Source of the DNA: Paraburkholderia translucens | GTDB lineage: Bacteria; Pseudomonadota; Gammaproteobacteria; Burkholderiales; Burkholderiaceae | Length of the DNA: 64,000 bases | Direction of reading: 5' to 3' | NCBI RefSeq assembly: GCF_020881035.1 | Contig: NZ_JAJITC010000002.1 | Span: 248,001 to 312,000 of the forward strand | Shown here: positions 1 through 10,158 of the stretch, in pieces | Layout of the letters: each line of letters begins with the position of its first letter | Position numbering within the stretch: the first letter of the stretch is position 1 | Notes under the pieces: model-generated | Seen by the model: only the letters and a program-made list of their open reading frames with translations | Database searches by the model: none | Told to the model about the DNA's origin: nothing | Program-made: the position numbers and the translations under genes

Positions 1-790
1 GCTGTTCGAGCGTGCCGCTCAGGTGGCCGGCCACCTGCACCGCCTCATCGTTGACCTTGCCCGAATAACCAACCTCGCCGGTGAGCGGAAACGGCCGCAC
101 GCCATCGAGTTTCACCGCTGCCGTCAGCGCCCCGAACGGCGTATCGAGCCGATCGACGGCCGCCTCGTGATGACGCCCGTCGCTGCGTCCATGGAATGCG
201 AAACGCGACAGCTCCGTCGTCGACCCGCCCTGGTGCAGCAGCAGCCGCTCGACCTGCACGTCGCGGATCTCCAACTGCATCGGCAGTTGCAGATCCTGCG
301 GCAGCTTCAGTGGCTCATTGCTGCTCGTCGACGACGCGCCGATTCGCGCCTCGATCGTGCCGACGTGCAGATAGTCGATCGTGAAACGCCACGGGTCGCG
401 CGCGAGCGCCCAACTGCCCGCGACGCGGTCGATTCGGATGTCGGTGCCGCTGCCGTCGAGGCTGCGCCAGCGCACGTCGCTCAGTTGCACGCCGCGCGCG
501 AGCGTGCCGCCGTCGAGCGTGCCGTCGAGTCGCCCTCCGAGCAGCCTCACCGCCGCGTGCCACGCATACGCGGTGCCGCGCTCGGTCGTCAGCGCGCCGT
601 ACAGCAGCCCGAGCGCGAGCGCCGCGAGCAGCACCAGCGTGATCACCGTACCCGCGACCGCTTTCAGCAGCAGCCAGCCCCAACGCCGCTTCGGCGGCGG
701 CGTGTCGGGCGGCGGCTGCCCGTCCGGCGGCTCAGGCGGCGTGGGGCCGGCTGGTTGCGCGGGGGGCGGGTCGGTGACGTCGGTGGTCAT
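1..790 (-). CDS. tamB: TamB, translocation and assembly module inner-membrane subunit (5' part only)
   Basis: The reading frame begins at the ATG at 790 on the minus strand and stays open to the left edge, so only about 263 N-terminal residues are present. The protein starts with a Pro-rich cytoplasmic stretch, then KRRWGW and one strongly hydrophobic segment (about residues 40-62) that acts as an uncleaved membrane anchor. After this comes the beta-rich start of a very long periplasmic protein, as in the TamB/DUF490 family. TamB spans the periplasm and works with the outer-membrane barrel TamA in outer-membrane protein insertion and phospholipid transport. The tamA gene lies 57 bp upstream on the same strand, so the two are probably cotranscribed. 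The identity rests on the anchor, the context and the sequence style; the C-terminal DUF490 domain is outside the window. Confidence 0.85.
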   Translation of the reverse strand, partial: MTTDVTDPPPAQPAGPTPPEPPDGQPPPDTPPPKRRWGWLLLKAVAGTVITLVLLAALALGLLYGALTTERGTAYAWHAAVRLLGGRLDGTLDGGTLARGVQLSDVRWRSLDGSGTDIRIDRVAGSWALARDPWRFTIDYLHVGTIEARIGASSTSSNEPLKLPQDLQLPMQLEIRDVQVERLLLHQGGSTTELSRFAFHGRSDGRHHEAAVDRLDTPFGALTAAVKLDGVRPFPLTGEVGYSGKVNDEAVQVAGHLSGTLEQ

Positions 791-847
791 GCGTGAATGC
801 GGTGGCGAATAAGGTGGCGAGTGAGGTAGCGAAATGTTGTCAGAACG

Positions 848-2698
848 TCAGAACGCGATGCCGAGCGTGATATACGGCCGCACGCTGTTATTGCGAATCC
901 CGTAAGCGAGATCGAGATTGACCGGGCCGACCGGGCTGCGCCAGCGCGCGCCGACGCCAACGCCCGGAAAGAACACTTTTTCGCCCCAGGTATCCGTGGC
1001 GGTGCCGATGTCGAAGAACGCCGCCGCGCCCCAACTGCGCGAGAACCAGTGCTGATATTCGACCGCGCTCGTCACCAGGTACTTGGTCGGCAGGGTCGAA
1101 CCGGCCACGTCGTTACCGATGCTCTGGAAGCTGTAGCCGCGCACCGAGTTCGAGCCGCCCGCGCGGAACAGCAGCGACGCCGGAATCCCGCTCGAGCTGC
1201 CGCTCGTGAATACGCCGCCGAGCTCAGCGCGGATCAGCACGATGTCGTCGACGCCGATCGGAAAATACTGCTGGCCGCGCGCATAGCCGCGGATGAACGA
1301 CTGGTTGGCGAGCAGCCCCTTGACCGCGAAGCCCGCCTCGACGTGGACCAGGTTGCCGCGGCGCGGGAACAGCGGGTCGTCGGTGTCGCGCCGCGTCCAC
1401 GACCATGCCGGCACTAGCGCATGCGCGCGGGTCGGCGGCGCCGCGTTCTGGTCGAGCTTGTCGTCATAGAACAGCAGCGAGTAACCGTAGTCGAGGAACT
1501 GGGACGTGCGCGAGCGCTGCACGCCGCCGCGCAGGCTGTAGATGCGCGTGTCGGAGACGTCGGTGGTCGTGTACGAGACGAGCGCGCTATTGGTCCACCC
1601 GTGCAGGCCCGGCGGCATAGACAGCTGGATTTGCCCATATTGCTGGGTCTGGTCGGCGCGTCCCTCGACGGTGAACGGCCACGCCGCGCCGAAGGTGTTC
1701 AGATAGGTGTAGCCGCCATGCACGAGCGCGCCGTTATCGGTCGAATAGCCGACGCCGCCGCGGAAGCTGTGATATGGAAACTCCGACACTTTTACGTGCA
1801 CGGGCGTGTCGAGCGGTTTGGCCGGGTCGTTGTCGAGGTCGATCGCGACGCTCGCGAAGTACGGCGTGTTCTGCAGTTGCCGCTGCAGCTCGGCGACGGT
1901 GCGCGTGTCGTAGATGTCGCCCGGCTTGATCGGATTGACGTTATGGACGATGCGCTCCGGATAGCGCCTCGTGCCCTGCACGTCGAGTTCGCCCATCGTG
2001 AAGGTCGGCCCGCTGTCATAGATCACCGACAACTGCGCCGTGTGCGTGCGCGGATCGATCAGCGCCTCGGAGTGGTAGATCTTCGCGGCGAGGTAGCGGC
2101 GCGATTGCAGCTCGCGCAGCGACGCGTTCTTCGCGTCGTCCCAGGCGCCCTGGGAGAACGGCTGGCCCTCGTGCAGCGAAAACGCGAAGCGCGTGGCGTC
2201 TTCGCGCGACGAATCCTCGGTCAGCACCGCGCCGCGAAATGACAGATCCACCGAGGTGACTTTGGTCTGCGGGCCTGGCTCGACACGCACGGTGACCTGC
2301 CGCACGTCGCTGACGGTGCGCACGTCGGTGCTGACGAGCGGGGAGAAATAGCCCTGTGTCGCGGCGAGATCGCGCACCTGTTGCGGCGTCGCGGTGATCA
2401 GGAACGAGAACTGGTCGTCCGTGACGTCGGGGCGCTCCGCGAAACGGGAAATATCGAGGTGCTGTTCGAGCAGCCGGCGCAGCGAGCGCGGCTCGGCGAC
2501 CACCTCGACCTTGTAGCTCGGCGGCGTGCGCGCCGCATGGGTCTCGCCCGCGGCCAGCAGCATCAGAAGAACGAGGACGAAGGCGAAGGACACGCGCAGC
2601 CAGCGCCGCGCGAGCGCCGCGCGCTCACGCGCGCGCCCGCTCGCCTGGCCGGTCTGGCCGCGCCATGCACGCGGCCTGTCGATCGTACCTCCTGCCAA
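848..2698 (-). CDS. tamA: TamA, Omp85-family outer-membrane assembly factor
   Basis: This frame codes for about 616 residues with a hydrophobic signal region (FAFVLVLLMLLAAG, about residues 39-52). POTRA-like repeats follow, then a C-terminal Omp85 beta-barrel ending in the aromatic-type terminus ITLGIAF. Features such as GRADQTQQYGQ, RGYSFQSIG and the final barrel strand with GVGVGARWRSPVGP are typical of TamA/BamA proteins. TamA is the outer-membrane half of the TamA-TamB module, and tamB follows directly. The start is uncertain. The longest frame opens with a TTG at 2698, but a perfect Shine-Dalgarno AGGAGGT lies inside that reading at 2688-2694. The true start is therefore probably slightly further in, just ahead of the signal peptide. 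Confidence 0.9.
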   Translation of the reverse strand: MAGGTIDRPRAWRGQTGQASGRARERAALARRWLRVSFAFVLVLLMLLAAGETHAARTPPSYKVEVVAEPRSLRRLLEQHLDISRFAERPDVTDDQFSFLITATPQQVRDLAATQGYFSPLVSTDVRTVSDVRQVTVRVEPGPQTKVTSVDLSFRGAVLTEDSSREDATRFAFSLHEGQPFSQGAWDDAKNASLRELQSRRYLAAKIYHSEALIDPRTHTAQLSVIYDSGPTFTMGELDVQGTRRYPERIVHNVNPIKPGDIYDTRTVAELQRQLQNTPYFASVAIDLDNDPAKPLDTPVHVKVSEFPYHSFRGGVGYSTDNGALVHGGYTYLNTFGAAWPFTVEGRADQTQQYGQIQLSMPPGLHGWTNSALVSYTTTDVSDTRIYSLRGGVQRSRTSQFLDYGYSLLFYDDKLDQNAAPPTRAHALVPAWSWTRRDTDDPLFPRRGNLVHVEAGFAVKGLLANQSFIRGYARGQQYFPIGVDDIVLIRAELGGVFTSGSSSGIPASLLFRAGGSNSVRGYSFQSIGNDVAGSTLPTKYLVTSAVEYQHWFSRSWGAAAFFDIGTATDTWGEKVFFPGVGVGARWRSPVGPVNLDLAYGIRNNSVRPYITLGIAF

Positions 2699-2967
2699 AC
2701 AGGACCTCCGGCCTCAGTGGTTGAATTCCCGTGCCCGGCCGCGCTGAGCGATCGAGGCATGTTATTTGACCACAACGCGCCCCTCGCCGGCCCCTCTCGT
2801 GCCCGCCGGCCGAGCCCCGCGCTTCCTTTCAAAAAAAGGCGACCCACGGTGTTTTTAGACCGCGCGCGGGCGCATGCGGTAAAATTGCGGGCGACGGCGC
2901 GCTCCTTGCGGCGCCGCGCAGCGGCCAGACCGGAAGCCGCCACCCTACCCACCACGGACGTCGAGCC

Positions 2968-3153
2968 ATGTATCAATCGGACATCACCCAGTTCCTGAAC
3001 CAGCTCAAACAACAGAAGCCCCATCTGGAGGCCGAGCAACGCAAAGGCCGTGCGCTGCTCTGGGACAAACAGCCGATCGATCTGGAAGAGCGCGCCGAGC
3101 AGAAAGCCTCGCGCGTGGAGCAGACGCCTTACTCGTACTACCAGAACTTCTGA
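2968..3153 (+). CDS. DUF3460 family small protein
   Basis: This is a 61-residue, highly charged protein that begins MYQSDITQFLNQLKQQ and ends YSYYQNF. It matches what is known of the DUF3460 family, which is confined largely to beta-proteobacteria and commonly sits directly upstream of scpA, as here (20 bp gap). It has no signal peptide, membrane segment or cysteine. No function is established for the family. Its constant position suggests it is expressed with scpA and panC. A TAAAAT hexamer at 2880-2885 could be the -10 box of a promoter for the group, but no convincing -35 box accompanies it. Confidence 0.85.
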   Translation: MYQSDITQFLNQLKQQKPHLEAEQRKGRALLWDKQPIDLEERAEQKASRVEQTPYSYYQNF

Positions 3154-3173
3154 GCGCCCCACTCACGCCGACG

Positions 3174-4061
3174 ATGAGTCACGCTGACGAGGCACACGGC
3201 CCGGTCCACGGCCCAGCGCCGGCGCCCGCCGACGCCGCGCTCGCCACTCCCGCCACCGATTCGACGCCCGACACGGTCGACGGCGTCGCTTTCGCGCGTC
3301 TGTACGGCGAGCCGCTGTTCAAGCTGCCGAACGACCTGTACATCCCGCCGGACGCGCTCGAGGTGTTCCTCGAGACCTTCGAGGGGCCGCTCGACCTGCT
3401 GCTGTATCTGATCCGCAAGCAGAACTTCAACGTGCTCGACATCCCGATGGCGGATGTCACCGAGCAATATCTCGGTTACGTCGAGCAACTGCGCAAGACC
3501 AATCTCGAACTCGCGTCCGAGTACCTGCTGATGGCCGCGATGCTGATCGAGATCAAATCGCGCATGCTGCTGCCGGTCAAGAAGGCCGACACCGGCGAGG
3601 AAGCCGAAGACCCGCGCGCCGAACTGGTGCGCCGTCTGCTCGAATACGAGCAGATGAAGCTCGCCGCGCAACGCATTGACCAGCTGCCCCAGCTTGGACG
3701 CGACTTCCTGCGTGCCGAGGTCTACATCGAGCAGAGCATCACGCCGCGTTTCCCGGACGTGAACAGTGAAGACCTGCGCGCCGCCTGGGCCGACGTGATC
3801 AAGCGCGCAAAGCTGGTCCAGCACCACAAGATTTCACGCGAAGAGCTGTCGGTGCGCGAGCACATGAGCCTGATCCTGCGGCAGTTGCAGAACGCGCGCT
3901 TCATCGAGTTCTCCGACCTGTTCGACACGAGCCGCGGCGTGCCGGTCGTGGTCGTGAACTTCATCGCCATGCTCGAACTGTGCCGTGAATCGCTCGTCGA
4001 AATCACGCAGGCGGAGCCGTTCGCGCCAATTTACGTGCGGCTGGCGTATCTGCCGGCCTGA
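3174..4061 (+). CDS. scpA: ScpA, segregation and condensation protein A
   Basis: The product has 295 residues. After a variable acidic, Ala/Pro-rich head (about 50 residues) comes the conserved kleisin N-terminal region: FEGPLDLLLYLIRKQNFNVLDIPMADVTEQYL. The segment LLMAAMLIEIKSRMLLP and a C-terminal winged-helix part follow. ScpA is the kleisin of the SMC-ScpA-ScpB condensin, which bridges SMC heads and promotes chromosome compaction and segregation. The usual partner scpB is not next to it; in this lineage the gene is typically found with panC and panD instead, as here. The ATG at 3174 is the first in-frame start after the DUF3460 stop. Confidence 0.95.
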   Translation: MSHADEAHGPVHGPAPAPADAALATPATDSTPDTVDGVAFARLYGEPLFKLPNDLYIPPDALEVFLETFEGPLDLLLYLIRKQNFNVLDIPMADVTEQYLGYVEQLRKTNLELASEYLLMAAMLIEIKSRMLLPVKKADTGEEAEDPRAELVRRLLEYEQMKLAAQRIDQLPQLGRDFLRAEVYIEQSITPRFPDVNSEDLRAAWADVIKRAKLVQHHKISREELSVREHMSLILRQLQNARFIEFSDLFDTSRGVPVVVVNFIAMLELCRESLVEITQAEPFAPIYVRLAYLPA

Positions 4062-5168
<1,107 letters not shown>

Positions 5169-5210
5169 CGCCGCGACCTTCGGCGCCAACGTCGTCACAC
5201 AGGATTGGTC

Positions 5211-5597
5211 ATGCAACGCAACATGCTGAAGTCGAAGATTCACCGCGTCGCGGTCACGCACTGCGAGCTCCACTACGAGGGCTCGTGCGCGATCGACGAA
5301 GACCTGCTCGAAGCAGCGAACATCGTTGAAAACGAGCGTATCGACATCTGGAACATCAACAACGGCGAGCGCTTCTCGACCTACGCGATCAAGGGTGAGC
5401 GCGGCAGCGGGATGATTTCGCTGAACGGCTCGGCCGCGCGGCGCGCGCAGCTTGGCGATCTGGTCATCATCGCGGCGTTCGCGATGGTCGACGAGGCGGA
5501 GCTGAAAGCGGGCTGGAAGCCGGACCTCGTGTTCGTCGACGAAAACAACAAGATCAAGGGCAGCCGCGACCACGTGCCCACTCAGGCCTGGAGCTGA
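5211..5597 (+). CDS. panD: PanD, aspartate 1-decarboxylase proenzyme
   Basis: PanD decarboxylates L-aspartate to beta-alanine, the second substrate of PanC. It is made as a proenzyme that cleaves itself between Gly24 and Ser25 to create the catalytic pyruvoyl group. Starting at the ATG at 5211 the protein has 128 residues, and the motif YEGSCAID places Gly and Ser exactly at 24 and 25. The Shine-Dalgarno AGGA at 5201-5204 is 6 bp upstream of this ATG, which favours it over the in-frame TTG at 5205. It lies downstream of panC on the same strand and is most likely cotranscribed. Confidence 0.96.
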   Translation: MQRNMLKSKIHRVAVTHCELHYEGSCAIDEDLLEAANIVENERIDIWNINNGERFSTYAIKGERGSGMISLNGSAARRAQLGDLVIIAAFAMVDEAELKAGWKPDLVFVDENNKIKGSRDHVPTQAWS

Positions 5598-5644
5598 GCG
5601 CGGCTACGCTGGCCCCTGATTGACGGCGGGCAGCCTGCCCCGAC

Positions 5645-6283
5645 TCAGCTCTTGCCTGCCACGCCGTTCGTCCACTCGACGATCGGCTGCCACTGCTCGA
5701 GATCCTTTTCCACCCGGCTTTTCGCGACGTCCCACAGCGTCAGGCCGTGCGCCGCGAGTTGCACGTAGTTCTGCGTGTCGCGCAGAAAGCCGAGCACCGG
5801 CAGCTTCAGCCCTTCGACGAAGCGATGCAGCTGCTCGGCCGAGCGGGTGCGCGCATCGACGCGCATGCCGACCACGCCGATTTCGATCGCGCCCTTCCTC
5901 ACCGCCTTTTCCTTCGCGAGCCGCTCGAGAAAATCCTGGGTCGCGAGAATATCGAACATCGACGGCTGCAGCGGCACGATCACCTTGTCGGCGAGATCGA
6001 GCGCGATGCTCATGCGATTGCCGTGCAGGCCGGCCGGCGTGTCGATGACCGCGTGCTCGAGCCCCCTCGGCGGCTTGCCCGGCGTGTCGGGATCGACCTC
6101 CCAGGTTTCGATGAGCGGTAGCGTGGCGGGCCGCAATTCGAGCCACGCGTGCGCGGAGTGCTGCTTGTCGAGGTCGGCCAGCGCAACCCACTCGCCCGCC
6201 GCGGCGAAATAGCCCGCCAGATTGGTCGATAGCGTGCTCTTGCCCACGCCGCCCTTCGGATTCGCCACCACGATTACCGACAT
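5645..6283 (-). CDS. ParA/MinD-type P-loop ATPase, orphan
   Basis: The 212-residue protein opens with a deviant Walker A motif, KGGVGKST at residues 10-17. It continues with a Walker A'-like LADLDKQHSAHAW and a Walker B-like HAVIDTPAGLHG. This is the short, HTH-lacking ParA type (as in plasmid type Ib ParA and MipZ/McdA-like positioning ATPases) that dimerises on ATP and binds DNA or membrane. No ParB, cargo gene or second partition gene is adjacent; it converges with panD and diverges from the thioesterase gene. The ATG at 6283 is preceded by GGGAG, a good ribosome site. Its cargo cannot be deduced from the context. Confidence 0.8.
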   Translation of the reverse strand: MSVIVVANPKGGVGKSTLSTNLAGYFAAAGEWVALADLDKQHSAHAWLELRPATLPLIETWEVDPDTPGKPPRGLEHAVIDTPAGLHGNRMSIALDLADKVIVPLQPSMFDILATQDFLERLAKEKAVRKGAIEIGVVGMRVDARTRSAEQLHRFVEGLKLPVLGFLRDTQNYVQLAAHGLTLWDVAKSRVEKDLEQWQPIVEWTNGVAGKS

Positions 6284-6526
6284 GAAATCTCCCGGAAAGA
6301 AGGCTGGACACCGCCAGCCGGTTTGCCGCGCTGTTGCTTCGCTCCCGCCGATCCGCTGTGACCGGCGCCGGCGGGGGGCTTCAATCGCTGTCGTTCGAAG
6401 TCGGGTTCCAGGTACCCCCACCGGTCCAGCCGTTGATAATATCGACAAATTCAGCGCGGCCGAAGCCCCCGCATCTCGAATCGGCCGCTGCAACCCGCCG
6501 TTTTCTTCCACAAGGACCTGAATCAC

Positions 6527-6946
6527 ATGAGCAAACTGCGCCCGCAATACACCGTCGAACGCTTGCAGGAGCGCCAGAAGGGCAAGCTGCCGGACCTGCT
6601 GGGCCTGCGCGTGCTGAGCGTGGACCAAGGCATGCTAACCGCCGAATTGACCGTGCGCGAGGAACTGCTCGCGCCGAACGGCTTCCTGCATGCGGCCACC
6701 GTCATCGGCCTCGCCGACACCGCCTGCGGCTATGCGTGCATTGCACATCTGCCGGAAAACGCGCGCAACTTCACGACGGTCGAGCTGAAGAGCAACTTCC
6801 TCGGCACGGCGACCGAGGGCACGATACGCGCGGTCGCGAAGGCTGCGCACCTCGGGCGCAGCACGCAGGTCTGGGATGCGACGGTCACCGATCCGGACGG
6901 CAAGACCATTGCACTGTTCCGCTGCACACAGATGGTGTTGTACTAA
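6527..6946 (+). CDS. PaaI/YdiI-type hotdog-fold thioesterase
   Basis: The 139-residue protein has the hotdog thioesterase pattern: the central helix region NGFLHAATVIGLADTACGYA, then TTVELKSNFLGTA and a C-terminal LFRCTQMVLY strand. The family hydrolyses acyl- or aryl-CoA thioesters; the substrate of this member cannot be told from sequence. An AAGGA ribosome site lies about 10 bp upstream of the ATG. It stands alone between the divergent parA-like gene (243 bp away) and the convergent cobQ. The 243-bp gap contains AT-rich sequence around 6433-6450 that could carry promoters in both directions, but I found no clear -35/-10 pair. Confidence 0.85.
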   Translation: MSKLRPQYTVERLQERQKGKLPDLLGLRVLSVDQGMLTAELTVREELLAPNGFLHAATVIGLADTACGYACIAHLPENARNFTTVELKSNFLGTATEGTIRAVAKAAHLGRSTQVWDATVTDPDGKTIALFRCTQMVLY

Positions 6947-7003
6947 GCGCACCGCCCACGGCGCAATGGCATCCAACCCGATGAGCAAGACCGCCGCAAA
7001 GCA

Positions 7004-8503
7004 TCACCCCACCGCCGCGAACAGCCTGCCTGTATCGACGTGCGCGGCGAGCGTATCGGCCAGTCGCTCCAGCGACGCCTCGCGCAACGCCGGATAGTCG
7101 ACCGCCTCGGCATCGCTCAAGCCCGCCCAAGCGAGCAGCGCCGCGCAGGCGGCCGGCGTGTCGAACAGGCCATGCACGTAGGTCGCGAGAATCTGGCCAT
7201 CGGCGGACAACGCGCCATCGGGACGCCCACAGTCCGCCCCCCCGTCGCCCCCTCCGGCGCGGTCGAGGCGCAGCGCCGGGGAGTCCAGTGCCGGCCCGCG
7301 CGTCTCGCCCATGTGGATCTCGTAGCCGGCGACGTCCGGCGCGCCGGGCAGCGCGAGGCGCCCGGTCACGTTCTTCAGCGTCTTGTCGCGCGTGAGCACC
7401 GTCGCATAGTCGAGCCAGCCGAAACCCGCGAAGGTGCCCGGCGCGCCCTCGACGCCATGTGGATCCGCAATCTCGCGCCCGAGCATCTGCATGCCGCCGC
7501 ATATGCCAATCACGCGGCCGCCGTAGCGCAGATGCCGAGCGAGCACGTCGCCCCAGCCCTGCGCGCGCAGAAAGGCGAGGTCGCCCGGCACGTTCTTCGA
7601 ACCCGGCAGAATGATCAGGTCGGCGGCCGGTGGCGGGGTACCCGCGCGCACATAGTGAAAATCGACCTGCGGATGCGCGCGCAATGCGTCGAAATCCGTG
7701 TGATTGCTGATGTGCGGCAACGCCGGCACGACCACGCGCAGCAGACGGCGGGCCGCGCCGCTCGCCGCCGAGCGCAGTTCGGGCGGCAGCATGTCCTCGG
7801 CGTCGAGTGTCAGGCCATGCAGATAGGGCACGACGCCGAGCACCGGCTTGCCGGTCTTCGCTTCGAGCCAGTCGAGCCCAGGCTGCAGCAGGCTGAGGTC
7901 GCCGCGAAAGCGGTTGATGATGAAGCCGCGCACCCGCGCCTGCTCGCTGTCGGACAAGCACGCGAGGGTGCCCGTCAGGTGCGCGAACACACCGCCGCGA
8001 TCGATGTCGGCGACCAGCACCACCGGGCAATCGACCGCCTCCGCGAAACCCATGTTCGCGATGTCGCGCTCGCGCAGATTGATCTCGGCCGGACTGCCCG
8101 CGCCTTCGACGAAAATCGTGTCGTACGCCGCGCGCAGCCGCGCGTAGGACTCCAGCACCGCCTCGAACGCGACGGGTTTGTAGTCGTGATACGCGCGCGC
8201 GTCGAGATTCATGCGCGCCTTGCCGTGAATGATCACCTGCGCGCCGCGATCGCTCGTCGGCTTCAGCAGCACCGGGTTCAGATCGGTGTGGGCGTCGATG
8301 CCCGCTGCTATCGCCTGCAATGCCTGGGCGCGGCCGATCTCGCCGCCGTCGACCGTCACCGCGCTGTTCAATGCCATGTTCTGCGGCTTGAACGGCGCGA
8401 CCCGCGCGCCCGCGCGCCGCGCGAGACGGCACAGGCCCGCGACCAGCGTGCTCTTGCCCGCATCGGACGTGGTGCCCTGGATCATCAGCGTGCCGCGCGG
8501 CAT
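7004..8503 (-). CDS. cobQ: CobQ, cobyric acid synthase
   Basis: CobQ amidates the b, d, e and g carboxylates of adenosylcobyrinate diamide, using glutamine and ATP. The 499-residue product has the P-loop-like GTTSDAGKS (residues 10-18), KPQNMALNS and [19 protein letters not shown] in the synthetase half. The class I glutaminase half carries the nucleophile loop [12 protein letters not shown] and the late histidine in YVHGLFD. The ATG at 8503 gives the normal family length; the frame is open further upstream but without CobQ-like sequence. It diverges from cobU across 159 bp. No cobalamin riboswitch is seen in that gap, unlike the btuC operon nearby. Confidence 0.95.
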   Translation of the reverse strand: MPRGTLMIQGTTSDAGKSTLVAGLCRLARRAGARVAPFKPQNMALNSAVTVDGGEIGRAQALQAIAAGIDAHTDLNPVLLKPTSDRGAQVIIHGKARMNLDARAYHDYKPVAFEAVLESYARLRAAYDTIFVEGAGSPAEINLRERDIANMGFAEAVDCPVVLVADIDRGGVFAHLTGTLACLSDSEQARVRGFIINRFRGDLSLLQPGLDWLEAKTGKPVLGVVPYLHGLTLDAEDMLPPELRSAASGAARRLLRVVVPALPHISNHTDFDALRAHPQVDFHYVRAGTPPPAADLIILPGSKNVPGDLAFLRAQGWGDVLARHLRYGGRVIGICGGMQMLGREIADPHGVEGAPGTFAGFGWLDYATVLTRDKTLKNVTGRLALPGAPDVAGYEIHMGETRGPALDSPALRLDRAGGGDGGADCGRPDGALSADGQILATYVHGLFDTPAACAALLAWAGLSDAEAVDYPALREASLERLADTLAAHVDTGRLFAAVG

Positions 8504-8662
8504 GGGCAAGGTGTCGGGGAGAGTCGGTGTTCGGGTCACGGCAAGGCGCTCGGATAGGAGAAAGCGGCGATATCTGAAAGCCGGGTGCGCGGCACTTGCG
8601 GCTCGCGCCTGGCGGCGGCGCAATCGAGCGGCATTATCCCACCGCGCCGGTACAATCACACG

Positions 8663-9217
8663 ATGACTCCCCGCGACCTCACCTTCATCCTCGGCGGCGC
8701 CCGCTCGGGCAAGAGCGCGCACGCCGAGCGGCTCGCCAGCGACAGCGCCCTTCCCGTCACTTACATCGCCACCGCCCGCCTCACCGACGACGCCGAATTC
8801 AACGCGCGCATTGCGCATCACCGCGAACGGCGGCCCGCGCATTGGGGACTTGTCGAAGCGCACGACGATCTCGCGGGCGCGCTCGCGCGGCACGACGCGC
8901 CCGGTCAGTGTCTGCTGATCGACTGCCTGACGCTGTGGCTCGCGAACCTGCTGTGCCCCGCCGAGGGCGCGGCACCGCCGCTGCCGCACTACCACGCGCA
9001 GGCCGCGGCGCTCGAAGCGGCGCTCGCCGGCGCGCGCGGCAAGATCATCGTCGTCAGCAACGAGATCGGCCTCGGCGTCGTGCCGCTCGGCGAAGCCACG
9101 CGACTTTACGTCGACGAACTCGGGCGCCTCAACCAGCGCGTCGCCGCTTTGAGCCGCGAGGCCACGCTGATGGTCGCGGGTCTGCCCCTCGCGCTGAAAA
9201 GCGCGAGCCGCGTGTAA
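8663..9217 (+). CDS. cobU: CobU, adenosylcobinamide kinase / adenosylcobinamide-phosphate guanylyltransferase
   Basis: CobU phosphorylates adenosylcobinamide and then transfers GMP from GTP to make AdoCbi-GDP, the substrate of CobS. The 184-residue product begins with the P-loop [14 protein letters not shown] (glycine loop about residues 11-18). It keeps the conserved YIATA, the RIAHHRERR segment with the histidine used for guanylylation, and [13 protein letters not shown]. The ATG at 8663 directly follows a TACAAT hexamer (8651-8656) that resembles a -10 box. This spacing is too close for an ordinary leader, so its role is unclear. The stop overlaps the next start as TAATG, showing translational coupling with cbiB. 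Confidence 0.95.
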   Translation: MTPRDLTFILGGARSGKSAHAERLASDSALPVTYIATARLTDDAEFNARIAHHRERRPAHWGLVEAHDDLAGALARHDAPGQCLLIDCLTLWLANLLCPAEGAAPPLPHYHAQAAALEAALAGARGKIIVVSNEIGLGVVPLGEATRLYVDELGRLNQRVAALSREATLMVAGLPLALKSASRV

Positions 9218-10158
9218 TGCCGCCGCTGACGATGCCGCTGATCGCTACGCTCGCGACCGCGGGCGTCGCCGTCGATCGCTGGTTCGGTGAGCCGAACCGC
9301 GCGCATCCGCTCGTTGGCTTCGGCAACTGGGCCGCGCGCATCGAGGCGCGCTTCAACCACGACCGGCGTCTACGGCTCAAAGGGCTGTTCGCGTGGGCGC
9401 TCGCGGTGTTGCCGCCGGTGTTGATCGCATGGTGGCTCGTCGCCGTGCTGCCGTTTTTCGCGGCCTGCGCGCTGCACGCCGCGCTGCTGTGGTTCGCGCT
9501 CGGCGCGCGCAGCCTGCGCGATCACATCGCGCCGATCGCGCGGGCACTCGGCCAACACGATCTCGCCACCGCGCGTGAGTTGACCGCGCGGATCGTCTCG
9601 CGCGACACCGCGCAGTCCGATGAAGCCGCGCTCGCGCGCGCAGCGGTCGAATCGGCCCTCGAAAACGGCAACGATGCGATCTTCGGCGCGCTGTTCTGGT
9701 TCGCGCTCGCAGGCGGACCGGGCGCGCTAGGCTTTCGCCTCGCCAACACGCTCGACGCGATGTGGGGTTATCGCACGCCGCGCTACCTGCGCTTCGGCTG
9801 GGCAGCCGCGCGCATCGACGACCTGCTGAACTGGATTCCCGCCCGCCTGACCGCCACGAGCTATGCGCTGCTCGGCGACACCCTGACCGCGTGGCGCTGC
9901 TGGCGCGAGCAGGCGCCGAGCTGGGACAGCCCGAACGCGGGCCCGGTGATGGCGGCCGGCGCCGGCAGCCTGAACGTGCTGATCGGCGGACCGGCGCTGT
10001 ATCACGGCTCGCTCGAGCAGCGGCCGACACTGGGCTTCGGGCATCCCGCCGAGGCGCGGCATGTGGGCGCCGCGTTGATGCTGGTCGAACGCACGATGAT
10101 TCTCTGGCTGGCCGTGCTGATCGTGCTGGCATTGTTGAGCGTGCCGCATCATGGCTGA
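9217..10158 (+). CDS. cbiB: CbiB/CobD-type adenosylcobinamide-phosphate synthase
   Basis: This membrane protein attaches the aminopropanol phosphate arm to adenosylcobyric acid. The 313-residue product has several hydrophobic segments (for example about residues 55-90 and the C-terminal [13 protein letters not shown]). It keeps the family signatures [17 protein letters not shown] near the N-terminus, [26 protein letters not shown] and [10 protein letters not shown]. It starts at 9217, sharing one base with the cobU stop, and overlaps the following gene by 8 bp, so the three genes form a tight operon. In the Pseudomonas naming scheme the same protein is called CobD. Confidence 0.94.
   Translation: MPPLTMPLIATLATAGVAVDRWFGEPNRAHPLVGFGNWAARIEARFNHDRRLRLKGLFAWALAVLPPVLIAWWLVAVLPFFAACALHAALLWFALGARSLRDHIAPIARALGQHDLATARELTARIVSRDTAQSDEAALARAAVESALENGNDAIFGALFWFALAGGPGALGFRLANTLDAMWGYRTPRYLRFGWAAARIDDLLNWIPARLTATSYALLGDTLTAWRCWREQAPSWDSPNAGPVMAAGAGSLNVLIGGPALYHGSLEQRPTLGFGHPAEARHVGAALMLVERTMILWLAVLIVLALLSVPHHG

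Noticed and set aside
23..796. A 257-codon plus-strand frame at the left edge
   Set aside because: It is antisense to tamB, whose membrane anchor and tamA linkage are clear.
5597..5645. Hairpin GGGCA/TGCCC between panD and the ParA gene as terminator
   Set aside because: The stem is only about 5 bp and has no T-run on either strand.
8504..8662. Possible second cobalamin riboswitch between cobQ and cobU
   Set aside because: The gap is only 159 bp and lacks the conserved core (GCTGCCCC..CAACGGTAAG type) and B12 box on both strands.
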